DNA of 64,000 nt from Bacteroidales bacterium UBA3810 (lineage in GTDB: Bacteria; Bacteroidota; Bacteroidia; Bacteroidales; Paludibacteraceae): the NCBI GenBank assembly GCA_002368645.1, contig DFEE01000020.1, positions 125,061 through 189,060 on the forward strand, written 5' to 3'. Under the pieces are notes generated by a model. That model worked only from the letters and a program-made list of their open reading frames with translations, did no database searches and was not told the DNA's origin. The number at the start of each line of letters is the position of its first letter. Within the stretch, counting starts at the first letter, position 1. Positions 25,569 to 35,066 of this stretch are shown here, in pieces. Made by a program: the position numbers and the translations under genes.

Positions 25569-26615
25569 TTATTTGTTTTTCAATTTACGTTTAATATACC
25601 TTGCACACCGTTGGTGGAATGCATACATTTTAAAACCTGCAAAATAGAGCATGAACGGTAGCATCCGGTACATCCGTACCAGGTAGTTCGGGCGTATCTC
25701 CGGATAGTTCTCACGCAGGAATTTATCCCATACTGCAAGGCGAGGCTGTGCTGTTGCTCTATCAAAAAGGCTTAGTTCATAGTAATGCCATGTACCCATG
25801 GATTGGTAGTTAGCTTCGGTGTATGCTTCGCGCGTGCCGCCTTTGGGAACGACATGCCGGTTGCGACGCACCCAGTCCAGAAGGAAGGTAAGCACCTTGG
25901 TCACATCATCCGCTGCCCGCACGGCACGCACTTTCGGATCGAACGACTGCCCCGGACGACCGATGTAATAGCGATAGACATTGAGATGGGTATAGATGAA
26001 GTCTTTTGCTATGGCGATTGGAATAGCTTGCAGCGACACATCATCGTACATCACATGCTCGCAGAACAGCGGCAAGTACTGCTGCATCATGGCGGTGCGA
26101 TAGACGGTATCGTGCGCATAAGTCATGTCGTAGCCATGCCCCGTAGCAAGCCAATCGAACTTATCGGCATCATAGATAACATCCGGTGTCAGTTCGTCAT
26201 GCTTTCCTTTTTCCGTATAGGTACCGGTGGCTGCATAGTAATTCTGCCCGTCCAGCATCACCATATCCGTATCGCAATGACCGAGATAGGTGATGAGTTT
26301 GGATAACTCGCTTGTCTCAAACCAGTCATCGGAATCGAGATAGAAAAGGTACTTGCCGACAGCCAGTTCCGTGCCGTGGTTCCAAGCCCCTCCGTGTCCG
26401 CGGTTCTCCTGGTCAATGACGCGCACAATACCCGGATAGCGTTTTTCATACTCTTTGGCAAGCACGGCGGAGTTGTCGGGCGTGCCGTCATTGATAACAA
26501 CGATGTCCAACTGTTGCAGCTGCTTCTCGTCCTGCACGATGAGCGATGAGATACACTTGTCGATAAATTTCTCGACTTTGTACACCGGGATGACGATGGA
26601 TAAGAGTTTATTCAT
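25569..26615 (-). CDS. GT2 glycosyltransferase
   Basis: 348-residue GT-A fold enzyme for surface glycan assembly. N-terminal nucleotide-sugar binding unit: LLSIVIPVYKVEKFIDKCIS, then DIVVINDGTPDNS, ENRGHGGAWNHG and the metal-binding YFLYLDSDDW-type block (LFYLDSDDW, about 91-99). The C-terminal half has YRTAMMQQYL and a basic tail (RYIKRKLKNK) that could associate with the membrane. Last gene of the glycan operon; it overlaps the acyltransferase gene by 8 bp. Donor and acceptor cannot be told from sequence. Confidence 0.88.
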   Translation of the reverse strand: MNKLLSIVIPVYKVEKFIDKCISSLIVQDEKQLQQLDIVVINDGTPDNSAVLAKEYEKRYPGIVRVIDQENRGHGGAWNHGTELAVGKYLFYLDSDDWFETSELSKLITYLGHCDTDMVMLDGQNYYAATGTYTEKGKHDELTPDVIYDADKFDWLATGHGYDMTYAHDTVYRTAMMQQYLPLFCEHVMYDDVSLQAIPIAIAKDFIYTHLNVYRYYIGRPGQSFDPKVRAVRAADDVTKVLTFLLDWVRRNRHVVPKGGTREAYTEANYQSMGTWHYYELSLFDRATAQPRLAVWDKFLRENYPEIRPNYLVRMYRMLPFMLYFAGFKMYAFHQRCARYIKRKLKNK

Positions 26616-27579
26616 GGGATGTTTGCATTTTAAACTTATTGATGAGCCAATTAAGACTTGGCAATGTAATTATCATGGTTGTTATATATATTCCGAAACG
26701 TAAGGTATCATTTTGCACATCGAATATATCCAATACTACCAATCGCAGTAACACAAGAATTATCCAATGGGTGACATATATGTTCATTGCGTTTTGTCCA
26801 ATCCAACGAAAGAGGCTGTGTTTGATATATGGAGAAACTAATCGGCATAGATTATCTAACAGCACGATTCCTGCCAATGAAGCAGGGTAATAAAGGAGAT
26901 AAGTTGTCCAAGAGTTGCACGTATTATGATGAAAATAAATACCCGGATAACCAATTATGCAACAGATAGCATATATCGCCAGGCAGGCTATGATGATCCA
27001 TCTGTTACTCTCCTTATCGCGAAGCCAGTAGCCTAATGCGTAAAAAGCCATTCCGGCTACTATGTTAGGTATGATACATGGGAACCATGATATGTTCAGC
27101 AGAAAACAACCAAATGCAATTGCTGTTCCCAGTACTGCTATCAGCAGCGGGTGCACTTTCTCAATGCAATATGGAACTATCAGATTTATCATATATAGTA
27201 CGACCAAGAACCATAATGCGCCATTACCGGGCAAGCACTCGGTAACAAACAGACTGCGCAAAGGTTGATATATAAACGAGCGGAATGTAACATTATGTTC
27301 AACGATTAAGCATATATAGTAAAACAGTTGTCCTATGAGCGAATATATTACGAACGGAACAAGCAACTTTTTGCCTCTCTCTATTCGTCTGTCTTTAAGC
27401 GGTTTAAACTTATAAAACATTCCTGCCTTGTAGAAGAACCACGGCATAAAGAAACTGAGATAGTTGCCTATCTGTAGGAAAGTGCCATGATAGTTTGCGT
27501 GTGATGCCACATGCCCAAGTATCATCCATGCGAGCATGACACCTGCTGCCATATCAATATGTGCTTGCCGTTCTTTCAC
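26608..27579 (-). CDS. Acyltransferase family 3 membrane protein
   Basis: 323-residue polytopic protein with about ten hydrophobic segments. The N-terminus HIDMAAGVMLAWMILGHVAS contains the family's conserved histidine region, followed by FFMPWFFYKAGMFYKF and RRIERGKKLLVPFVIYSL. Such proteins O-acetylate or succinylate surface polysaccharides using cytoplasmic acyl donors. It fits between two GT2 genes in the glycan operon, with an 8-bp overlap downstream and a 1-bp gap upstream. The acyl group and acceptor are unknown. Confidence 0.82.
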   Translation of the reverse strand: MKERQAHIDMAAGVMLAWMILGHVASHANYHGTFLQIGNYLSFFMPWFFYKAGMFYKFKPLKDRRIERGKKLLVPFVIYSLIGQLFYYICLIVEHNVTFRSFIYQPLRSLFVTECLPGNGALWFLVVLYMINLIVPYCIEKVHPLLIAVLGTAIAFGCFLLNISWFPCIIPNIVAGMAFYALGYWLRDKESNRWIIIACLAIYAICCIIGYPGIYFHHNTCNSWTTYLLYYPASLAGIVLLDNLCRLVSPYIKHSLFRWIGQNAMNIYVTHWIILVLLRLVVLDIFDVQNDTLRFGIYITTMIITLPSLNWLINKFKMQTSHE

Positions 27580-27580
27580 G

Positions 27581-28588
27581 CTATTGGTGTTTCCTTTTCC
27601 TTACAAATTTAGCTATCGGACTGGCGATGAATGTTGTGGCTTTGGTCAGTAATGGGCAATATGCCACGATGCGCACCTCTATAGGCATTGGATAAGTGCG
27701 ACACATGCGCTTCAAGTCAGCCATGAGCGGTCGCAAATGTTGCGCGTCGTATAGGTGTTTGTTGTCTGCCCAAGGATATTTAGTCAGATTGCGCAAACGG
27801 ATAGAATGATGTATTTCTTCCATGCCAAAGGCATACAAAGTGGCTGACAGTTTCGGGCAGTCCGCTTTCAGTTGCTCCGACAAATCAATATGCCGGATAC
27901 CACTTGCCACATGGTCAAAGATAGTCGAATAACGGAGCGCATGGCATGTTGAATCAAGATTCATGGTATAACGGTATGTGGTGTATGGACAGACAGCGAC
28001 TGTTTCCGCCTGCACTAACACACTTGCTAACCAATCTCGATCTTCATGTTGTCGTTCTTCAATGAATGGGATATTAATCCGCTCCATAAATGCGCGTTTG
28101 TATATGAATGACGGCGGATAATAGAAAACGCCATCTGCACAATAAGTTTCCCCAAACTCTTTACCGGACATGATTATATCAGGAATAGCAGATAGTTTGT
28201 GAATATACAAGCCATTAGGTCTTTCTATCTCCATATAGCCGTAAATCATATCCGCGTTTGTCTCTTTCGCTACAGACCATGCTTGTGCAAATCCATCCAA
28301 TACCAAATCATCAGAATCTATATAGGTAATGTAATCGCCTGTTGCTTCTTTTAGCCCACGATTACGAGCAGCACCCTGTCTGCGGTTTTGCGGTTGGCAA
28401 AACAATTTGACTTGTGGACATGATTTAGCATAAGATGTAATCACCTCACGCGTATCATCATTCGAGCAATCATCAACAATGATGATCTCGTAGTCAGAGT
28501 TGTCCTTCATCTGGGCACAGATGCTCTCGATGCAAGGAATGATGGTGTTACGACCATTGTATACCGGTATAACGAATGAGATTGTCAT
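27581..28588 (-). CDS. GT2 glycosyltransferase
   Basis: 335-residue enzyme with a GT-A N-terminus: TISFVIPVYNGRNTIIPCIE, EIIIVDDCSNDDTREV, QNRRQGAARNRGLKEATGDY and the metal site YITYIDSDDLV (about 89-99). The rest has the helical C-terminal part seen in single-domain polysaccharide glycosyltransferases. Located in the glycan operon, 4 bp after the DDD-motif transferase gene and 1 bp before the acyltransferase gene. Sugar specificity unknown. Confidence 0.88.
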   Translation of the reverse strand: MTISFVIPVYNGRNTIIPCIESICAQMKDNSDYEIIIVDDCSNDDTREVITSYAKSCPQVKLFCQPQNRRQGAARNRGLKEATGDYITYIDSDDLVLDGFAQAWSVAKETNADMIYGYMEIERPNGLYIHKLSAIPDIIMSGKEFGETYCADGVFYYPPSFIYKRAFMERINIPFIEERQHEDRDWLASVLVQAETVAVCPYTTYRYTMNLDSTCHALRYSTIFDHVASGIRHIDLSEQLKADCPKLSATLYAFGMEEIHHSIRLRNLTKYPWADNKHLYDAQHLRPLMADLKRMCRTYPMPIEVRIVAYCPLLTKATTFIASPIAKFVRKRKHQ

Positions 28589-28592
28589 GGGC

Positions 28593-29513
28593 TTACATTT
28601 GTATCAAATTGTATTTGCTAAATACCTCTTTAAATTGTTTTTCATTCAACTGTTCACCTTGTGCATTAACTTTTTGAAGCGCAATCGATTGAACATCAGG
28701 ATTATTAACATAACCGAAGAAATAAGGATGCGGATGAGCATTTACGCATTTTGTGTGATTCAGCATAGCCATGGCACCAAACCAAATATCATCCGCATAT
28801 TTGCATATACTCATGAATACATCTTCATTAAACACTTCTTCATGTAGAGAATGTGGTGGATAAAGTACTCCCGAATATCCTTCTTGTACATATCTATCAT
28901 ACACTGCGTAATGTTTCTCCGAAATCCACATTTCTGCAAAAGATTTGAAATCATTCTTGAAATCTTCAGGGATTGGCTTTAAAACATTAGCACATATAGC
29001 TTCCGGATGTAAAGTGTGTGCGTTGAGAAGATTCTCTATTGTATCTTGTGGATATATTATGTCATCATCTACTGTGATAATGGATGCTTCCGGAAACTCT
29101 TTTAACGAGTAGATAAGTTTTGTATAAGAACGAATATCACGACAGTACCTAATCTCCAAACCACGCCTCATTTGATTTTGTAGTGTTAGTGGTAAAGGAA
29201 TGTTTTTAAAATCCTCTGATATCCACATTACAATACGATTCGGTTTAACCGATCCCTGCATAATGGATTCAACCGCTACATATGCGTCAAATAGGCGGCC
29301 TCCAAAAGTTGTTAGAGAAACTACTATTTCTTCATCACATATTTTCTCCTTTGTTATTCCCAAATCAGTTGAATGAAGAGCTAATTCTTGTAACTCATTT
29401 TTTCTTATTTGGAAAATTACATTCTGACACTCGTTTTGTACGACTGAATGAATCGTATCAGCAATCGCTGATTGTGGATGAAGCAATTTATGAATCTTCT
29501 TTTTAAGCGACAT
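28593..29513 (-). CDS. Divergent glycosyltransferase-like protein with DDD motif
   Basis: 306-residue protein not matching the classic GT2 start. Residues 1-60 are helical. Then come VVSLTTFGGRLFDAYVAVES, PNRIVMWISED, and ASIITVDDDIIYP (about 165-177), which has the position and form of a GT-A metal-binding DxD. Later FNEDVFMSICKYADDIWFGA resembles the acceptor-site ED/DD block. This layout is seen in lesser-known capsule-locus glycosyltransferases. It overlaps the upstream GT2 gene by 11 bp. Activity is inferred from motifs and context. Confidence 0.68.
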   Translation of the reverse strand: MSLKKKIHKLLHPQSAIADTIHSVVQNECQNVIFQIRKNELQELALHSTDLGITKEKICDEEIVVSLTTFGGRLFDAYVAVESIMQGSVKPNRIVMWISEDFKNIPLPLTLQNQMRRGLEIRYCRDIRSYTKLIYSLKEFPEASIITVDDDIIYPQDTIENLLNAHTLHPEAICANVLKPIPEDFKNDFKSFAEMWISEKHYAVYDRYVQEGYSGVLYPPHSLHEEVFNEDVFMSICKYADDIWFGAMAMLNHTKCVNAHPHPYFFGYVNNPDVQSIALQKVNAQGEQLNEKQFKEVFSKYNLIQM

Positions 29514-30348
29514 AATCTTTCTGTTTTATCATGAATTTGTTAACTATGTATACGGCTACATATTTAAGTAGTCGAGTAAACTTATATGGTTTTCTTAGCA
29601 TCATCCATAATGGAGTCGGAAGATATAGATTAAATGCTTTTCTATCCAATAATCCATTATTAGATAATGCATACTTATAATCGAATGTCTCAGCGTCCAA
29701 TATTTGGCTGTATTTTCTTCCGAGAATTTGCTTAACTAATTGAAGATACAATGGATATTCGTCCTTTCCTGCTTGTGAAATAACAAATCTTGGACGATCA
29801 TATTGCATAGGCAAATCTATGGTCGGATGAATGACTATGTTCTGCGGAGCATATAGCGTGATGATTGATGTATTACTGCTATACAACTTCAGCAAAAATT
29901 CATTTTCATAAAAAACACTTAACTGCTCATTAAAAGAAATTGCTGTATCTCTCAACATCCTTGTGCGAAATATCTTGTGACATAATGTCGATGGATATTT
30001 TCCTTGAGCCAACATCGGCACAAATGCCTGGGCAGGAGCCGAATATGTATTAGGATGCAATTGTTCTATCCTATCGCCATCATAACGTTGCATGAAATCA
30101 AATACTGCCACATCCGGATGATTGCTTTCAAGATATGTCTTTATAGCACTCAAAGCATTTATACAAACTTCGTCAGTAGATTGCACGAACCAGACGTACT
30201 CCTTTTGCGTTTGCTTTAGTCCAACATTAAAGGCTTCTGCAGCATTCTTTCCCGTTACTGACAACACTTCATATCCCTTATCAACTTGTGTTGACAAAGA
30301 ACCATTCATACAGCAACTTCCATTATCATATACTATTATCGTGATCAT
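29503..30348 (-). CDS. Glycosyltransferase, GT2-like
   Basis: 281-residue protein with a reduced GT-A pattern: ITIIVYDNGSC at the start, GKNAAEAFNVGLKQTQKEYV (about 33-52) and VWFVQSTDEV where the usual DxD lies, so the metal site is degenerate (STDE). A second half contains SVFYENEFLLKLY and DRKAFNLYLPTPLWM with a basic C-terminus. It overlaps the WbsX gene by 4 bp upstream. The atypical DxD leaves catalytic activity open. Confidence 0.72.
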   Translation of the reverse strand: MITIIVYDNGSCCMNGSLSTQVDKGYEVLSVTGKNAAEAFNVGLKQTQKEYVWFVQSTDEVCINALSAIKTYLESNHPDVAVFDFMQRYDGDRIEQLHPNTYSAPAQAFVPMLAQGKYPSTLCHKIFRTRMLRDTAISFNEQLSVFYENEFLLKLYSSNTSIITLYAPQNIVIHPTIDLPMQYDRPRFVISQAGKDEYPLYLQLVKQILGRKYSQILDAETFDYKYALSNNGLLDRKAFNLYLPTPLWMMLRKPYKFTRLLKYVAVYIVNKFMIKQKDYVA

Positions 30349-31451
30349 CCGTATAATTCTTTATTGACCTTCGCCATTCGTTTTATATATTGTTTCCCGT
30401 ATTCCATATCAGGCTCCAGATAATTACCTTCACCCCATTCATTCCATGATTTGATAAAGACTATATTTTCCTCTTGCGGACGATAAGAGAACAGTTCGAG
30501 GGTCAGCCTATATAGGTTCTCCCATTTATCGGGAGTGCTATTGTGTAGAATCCTTGCTTTATACTTACTGCGTGGCGAATGGTCATAATTTGGATTTAAG
30601 CATGGATAGCAGAACGGAAAGCGTTTGAAGAATTCAATTGTTCTATCAGCATATATCTGGTAATCCAGTGGCGCAGCGATATTATGGTGCATTTTCCAAT
30701 CATTCATCTTAGATTCTTTTAAAGGAATATAATCTCCGTCAAAGCATCCGAAGATCGGGTCAAACACGGCTGCATTATATAATTGTTGATATGTTTTCAC
30801 AAAGTAGTCTGTTCCATGTGAATAAGCAAAGAAATGGAAACCATTCAATCCTTCTTTTTCCGCCAACTCATTCCAAATAGTAGCAAATTCAGCAAAGTCA
30901 AATTTCTGGAACGGTTGAAATATTCCAAATAAAAGTTTACCATTTACCCGTATATACCTCTTGTCCTTAAAAGCAGGTAACATCGCATAGAAATGATCTA
31001 TGTAATCTTGCTTCCCCGGAAACGTTTGTTCCATTAATAGCCTATCCGGAATATTCGGATCCCAGGCTTTAGCATACCATGAATGATTAGCCCAACATAA
31101 ACAAAATGGAAAATCAGGCTTTCCACTCTCCACTACCTCGCGAAAAACTCTATCTAATAATCTTCTTCCACCTCCCAACCAATAATGCCAATAACAAAAT
31201 CCCTCTATGCCTGCTTCACGTGCTAGATTTGCCTGCGCTTCACGCGTCTCAGGCAAACGAAGGTCATAAAAACCAAGATCCGCAGGCAAATGCGGTTGGT
31301 AATGACCTTTATACAATGGCTTCGCCTGTACCACGTTATGCCATTCCGTAAATCCCGGACGCCACCATTTATCATTCTCCGGTGTTGGATAAAATTGGGG
31401 TAAATAAAATGCTATGACTCTTGCTTTATTATGATTCTCCATATTTGACAC
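30345..31451 (-). CDS. WbsX-type glycan protein (GH99-like domain)
   Basis: 368-residue protein of the WbsX family found in O-antigen and capsule loci, related to GH99 endo-alpha-mannosidase folds. Diagnostic runs: RVIAFYLPQFYPTPENDKWW, GFTEWHNVVQAKP, GHYQPHLPADLGFYDLR, GIEGFCYWHYWLGGGRRLL, CLCWANHSW and FIKSWNEWGEGNYLEPD near the C-terminus. The WNEWGEG block likely carries acidic active-site residues. Whether members hydrolyse or transfer sugars is unsettled. It overlaps the hexapeptide transferase gene by 23 bp and the GT2-like gene by 4 bp. Confidence 0.88.
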   Translation of the reverse strand: MSNMENHNKARVIAFYLPQFYPTPENDKWWRPGFTEWHNVVQAKPLYKGHYQPHLPADLGFYDLRLPETREAQANLAREAGIEGFCYWHYWLGGGRRLLDRVFREVVESGKPDFPFCLCWANHSWYAKAWDPNIPDRLLMEQTFPGKQDYIDHFYAMLPAFKDKRYIRVNGKLLFGIFQPFQKFDFAEFATIWNELAEKEGLNGFHFFAYSHGTDYFVKTYQQLYNAAVFDPIFGCFDGDYIPLKESKMNDWKMHHNIAAPLDYQIYADRTIEFFKRFPFCYPCLNPNYDHSPRSKYKARILHNSTPDKWENLYRLTLELFSYRPQEENIVFIKSWNEWGEGNYLEPDMEYGKQYIKRMAKVNKELYG

Positions 31452-32070
31452 TTGCTTGTTTTATGACTTTCGCAGGATTGCCGGCTACAACGCAATATGC
31501 TGGAACATCTTTCGTTACTACACTATTGGCTGCTATTACGGCTCCATCACCAATGGTAACATTGGGAAGAATAGTAGCCTTATCTCCAATCCAAACATTA
31601 TCGCCAATAGATACATCGCCTTTGCTTACTATAGCACGCTGAGTAGGTGGTATAACAAGTGATTCGTAATCAGTTGTACCATGGCTATTATCAGTAATGG
31701 TCACCCATCTGCCTGTAAGAAGATTCCTGCCTATTTTCATATGTCCTATGGCTGTGATATGTGTATATTCGCCAAGGCTAAAACCATCACCAATTTCTAT
31801 GAAAGGAACTACTCCGTGTGTGTTCCAAGCTGTAAGAATACAAAAGCGATGAACTATACCACTTCCCAATGTGATGTATTCTGAATCGTGCGTATAAATA
31901 CCTTCCTCGAAAGTTACACCTTCTGCTTTGCGGAAGCGATGTCGTAACTTCTCTTGATACACATAATCTCGGTTGCGTACTATGTGTTTGTAAAGCCACG
32001 AATCTTCATACCATTCTTGCCAAGCAACATGTAAGTTTAATATTCTTTTACGAATGATATTCATAGTCAT
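31429..32070 (-). CDS. Hexapeptide-repeat O-acetyltransferase
   Basis: 213-residue left-handed beta-helix acyltransferase of the maltose/galactoside acetyltransferase type. Repeats of the [LIV]GxxxxI form cover about 65-200: ITLGSGIVHR, IEIGDGFSLGEYTHITAIG, VSIGDNVWIGDKATILPNVTIGDGAVI, AANSVVTKDVP, then the closing YCVVAGNPAKVIK. The N-terminal 60 residues are extra and helical. Typical of serine-, LbH- or wcaF-like enzymes that acetylate surface sugars. Overlaps both neighbours by 23 bp. Confidence 0.87.
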   Translation of the reverse strand: MTMNIIRKRILNLHVAWQEWYEDSWLYKHIVRNRDYVYQEKLRHRFRKAEGVTFEEGIYTHDSEYITLGSGIVHRFCILTAWNTHGVVPFIEIGDGFSLGEYTHITAIGHMKIGRNLLTGRWVTITDNSHGTTDYESLVIPPTQRAIVSKGDVSIGDNVWIGDKATILPNVTIGDGAVIAANSVVTKDVPAYCVVAGNPAKVIKQASVKYGES

Positions 32071-33304
32071 TATGTGTTATATCATTATAGCAGTCAAGCA
32101 AATCTTGGGCTATTTGTTCTGGATCGTGTCTTTGTTTTGCAAATTCACGCGCATTTTTTGAGAACTCAAGCATGCGTTGAGTGTCTTTAGCTAAAGTCAA
32201 TATCGAATATGCCATTTGCCAGGGATCATTAGCGGGAACTAACAAACCATCAACACAATTCCTTACAATTGAAGCCACACCACCTACATTTGTAGCAATA
32301 ACCGGCACGCCCAAATATTGAGCTTCACAAATAGAGTTAGGTGAATTTTCTACATAGGATGTACTCACATATATTGTTGATGAACATAAATAGTTGATTA
32401 GTTCAGTTGGTTGCACAAATCCGACCAAATGAATATTACATTGTGAGTAAGTTAATTTTTCTTTGTATTCAACAAATTTTTTAACACTTTCATCCATCTT
32501 TCCTGCTACAACCCATTCAAAATCAACTTTTAAGTCTTTAAGTATACTTGCGGTTTTAATCAATAAATCAGGGCCCTTCCAAAATGTACTACAACCTGTA
32601 GAGATTAATCTGATTTTGCCCATTGAGGGAATTCTCCAAGAACACTTAGTATTCAAAAACTCATCTCTCAACGCTTCGTTTACATGATAGTATTTACGAC
32701 CAGGATGCATTATTGCAGACATCGCCTTATCCCAATATGTCCGTCCCATGTAATAATGTACGGTGTCCCATATTTTGCGTTCCATTAAACTTCTGGATTC
32801 ACTTAATTTATATTTTCTCCATACATTTCGGAGACGTTTAGGATGCTTCCAGCATTTTAAATATATCATTTCGTCCCATATACTATAACCCAGAGGAACA
32901 GAGTTATTGTAAAAAACTATTGACCCTTGAATATGTATTACTATAGGAATATCGGTATATTCTGCAACTAGACCAAATGGCCATTCTGTCCCAAATATGT
33001 GAATTATATCCGGTTGGATGTTTTCAATAATTTGCTTAGCCTCATCAAATACCCTTTGAGCATAGATATTCCAATCCCAATGTTTTTGTTCCTTTTTAGT
33101 GTATTTCAGAATGATTGGAATATATGTCACTCCGTCTATTACCTTTGTTTTTTGTTGTTCATCATTACCTTCGAAAGCAATTGTGAGATCTATACTAGGG
33201 CATTTTCGAACTACTTTTTCCAAAGAGTCCTGCCAACCTCCTATTACTAATCCTTGATTTTCATAACGTGAGGGCATTGTTACTTCAAACCACAAAACTT
33301 TCAT
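32048..33304 (-). CDS. GT4 glycosyltransferase
   Basis: 418-residue GT-B enzyme. The N-terminal Rossmann half has LWFEVTMPSRYENQGLVIGG and DIIHIFGTEWPFGLVAEY. The C-terminal half has the GT4 donor site: LISTGCSTFWKGPDLLIKTA, CNIHLVGFVQPTELINYLCS, STSYVENSPNSICEAQYLGVPVI-type block (E at ENSPNSICEA is the ExxxxxxxE element) and TNVGGVASIVRNCVDGLLV. It transfers a nucleotide-activated sugar with retention. Overlaps the acetyltransferase gene by 23 bp; 9 bp after the 503-residue gene. Confidence 0.9.
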   Translation of the reverse strand: MKVLWFEVTMPSRYENQGLVIGGWQDSLEKVVRKCPSIDLTIAFEGNDEQQKTKVIDGVTYIPIILKYTKKEQKHWDWNIYAQRVFDEAKQIIENIQPDIIHIFGTEWPFGLVAEYTDIPIVIHIQGSIVFYNNSVPLGYSIWDEMIYLKCWKHPKRLRNVWRKYKLSESRSLMERKIWDTVHYYMGRTYWDKAMSAIMHPGRKYYHVNEALRDEFLNTKCSWRIPSMGKIRLISTGCSTFWKGPDLLIKTASILKDLKVDFEWVVAGKMDESVKKFVEYKEKLTYSQCNIHLVGFVQPTELINYLCSSTIYVSTSYVENSPNSICEAQYLGVPVIATNVGGVASIVRNCVDGLLVPANDPWQMAYSILTLAKDTQRMLEFSKNAREFAKQRHDPEQIAQDLLDCYNDITHNDYEYHS

Positions 33305-33313
33305 ATTATCATT

Positions 33314-34825
33314 TTATTTTTTGTATATTAATTCATATAATCCTAATATTTTCAGAATCTTTCTATAAATACGTCCTGGCAGACGCAATATTTTCATTAA
33401 CTTAGTAGATAAGGAAATATGATACTTTATAACAGCGGGACTGAAATCGTATAACATTCCCCATTTCCTTTTTGACAAATAAGATTGTATCAATCTTGCA
33501 TCTGCGAGATTTCTTTTATCACCGCGAGCATCCTTGTATTTTTTTACTTCAAATGGAGTTAAGAATTTCAATTCATTAAATACAAAATAATTATTCGGAT
33601 TATAAATCAAATCTTCTATTGATTGACTATGAAATTCTATAGATGTATTATGACATTCTAATGAATTATTTGATTCTTCAGATATATATGTGTTGTTTTG
33701 TTCGGTATCAATTGATATAAAATCCAAATCGGTTGCATCCCGAAGTCCATTAACCGCCATTACCATTGAAGAATCTATTGCATATTTTTGCAAATCATAA
33801 TTATTATCTTTAAGTAATTGTTTAAACAATAACATTAAATTATACGAGTGAACAAATTTATCAGGACACCCGTATCGAATATGAAAAATGCTATTGGGAT
33901 TATAGATTAAATCTGCAATTTGCCTGGTCTCTCGGATATTGTCTGTCGTATGAATTGAAGATAATCCTATGTTGAAGATTTTGCGTACATCTGTTTTTAA
34001 TTTCAATACAGTTGCATAATCATCCGCTTCAACTAATATAAATTCCACTTTATCATAATGTCCATCAAATATCTCTTTAACTTTTGCGTCAACACCCGAG
34101 AAATGATTGTCAATATTTCCAATCCACTCCATGTGGCCATAAATTTGCAAACAAAAATTCCGTAATGCTTTTGCATTAAGTCGTATAATTTTTGTATAAA
34201 CGACGTTTGTTTTGCTATAGATTAAATCTATAGCCTGTTTGCGTTCTTTCGGATATCTCCATGTCGGAGACCACAAACAAATCATGAATAAATTTTCTTT
34301 CCAACGACAACTTTCTAATGTTATAGAGTCCAAATATTTCTCGGCTAAATCATAATTCTTAAAAAAACGGGAATCCGTACTATAAGATACACTCCAATCT
34401 AAAAATTGCAGAATAGTTACATCTTGATTAAAGTATGCCGCACAAGCGACTCTATGTGCTCCATCAATTACATATCCATTAGCATCAACTGGTATTAACG
34501 TTCGCTTGTCATCAAAACCATTATCTCGAATATCTTCGATTAAATCTTCAAAAATAGTTATAAACCGGCTTACTGAATTTTTGTCCTTATTTCCTTTTTC
34601 AGCATCCGTATTACCTGTAATAGCATGCACTTGAGCCGTATATAATTCCTTTGCCCAAGACATATCTAAGTTTTTGTTGTAGTAATCTATATACAATAGT
34701 TTTGCATAGAAATCAAATCTACGCCAACTTAACAAAGAGCGCGCTGGTACTTTTTTAATGACATAATCAGCCTCTTCTGGAAATGTCTGAAAGCAGGGTG
34801 CCAGTCTATTTAATGGAACTTTCAT
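33314..34825 (-). CDS. Glycan-locus protein with ParB-like and nucleotidyltransferase-like segments
   Basis: 503 residues, noticeably more AT-rich than flanking genes. The segment around 105-140 (RTLIPVDANGYVIDGAHRVA) has the ParB/sulfiredoxin-type IPVD...DGAHR pattern (DGAHR 121-125), in some enzymes an ATP-binding or phosphotransfer site. The segment about 345-375 (SSMVMAVNGLRDATDLDF) resembles the GLR...DLD metal site of nucleotidyltransferase-fold proteins. A short phrase with LIYNP occurs twice (LIYNPNSIFHIRYG; LIYNPNNYFVFNEL). First gene of the glycan operon. A substrate-modifying kinase or transferase is possible; no function is assigned. Confidence 0.68.
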   Translation of the reverse strand: MKVPLNRLAPCFQTFPEEADYVIKKVPARSLLSWRRFDFYAKLLYIDYYNKNLDMSWAKELYTAQVHAITGNTDAEKGNKDKNSVSRFITIFEDLIEDIRDNGFDDKRTLIPVDANGYVIDGAHRVACAAYFNQDVTILQFLDWSVSYSTDSRFFKNYDLAEKYLDSITLESCRWKENLFMICLWSPTWRYPKERKQAIDLIYSKTNVVYTKIIRLNAKALRNFCLQIYGHMEWIGNIDNHFSGVDAKVKEIFDGHYDKVEFILVEADDYATVLKLKTDVRKIFNIGLSSIHTTDNIRETRQIADLIYNPNSIFHIRYGCPDKFVHSYNLMLLFKQLLKDNNYDLQKYAIDSSMVMAVNGLRDATDLDFISIDTEQNNTYISEESNNSLECHNTSIEFHSQSIEDLIYNPNNYFVFNELKFLTPFEVKKYKDARGDKRNLADARLIQSYLSKRKWGMLYDFSPAVIKYHISLSTKLMKILRLPGRIYRKILKILGLYELIYKK

Positions 34826-34926
34826 ATTTAGTTATATTTGTTTTTATTTCTTATTGGATATACAACATTCATGAACAAGCGTTATGTAAAGCCAATTGTA
34901 TGTTAGTCTTTTTCTTCATGAACCAA
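34826..34926. other. Spacer upstream of the glycan operon
   Basis: AT-rich, no gene visible. I see no exact TAnnTTTG element here, so the promoter of the glycan operon is not located. Confidence 0.4.
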
Positions 34927-35066
34927 TTAAATCTCCATTCCTAAACCCTTTTCAATTACTGGAGCCATGTCGTAGTACTTGTGTTCGGCAAGGCGGCCAC
35001 CGAAGAGGACGTTGGTTTCTTAAGCGGCGAGGGCACGATATTGTTCCGCAAGGGAGTCGTTGCGCT
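34927..35066 (-). pseudogene. glf: C-terminal remnant of UDP-galactopyranose mutase
   Basis: On the minus strand the frame reads NDSLAEQYRALAA, an in-frame TAA, then ETNVLFGGRLAEHKYYDMAP and VIEKGLGMEI before the stop at 34927-34929. FGGRLAEHKYYDM is the conserved C-terminal block of UDP-galactopyranose mutases (Glf). Only about 45 codons remain and one is a stop, so the gene is dead. It shows that the glycan locus once made UDP-galactofuranose. Confidence 0.75.
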
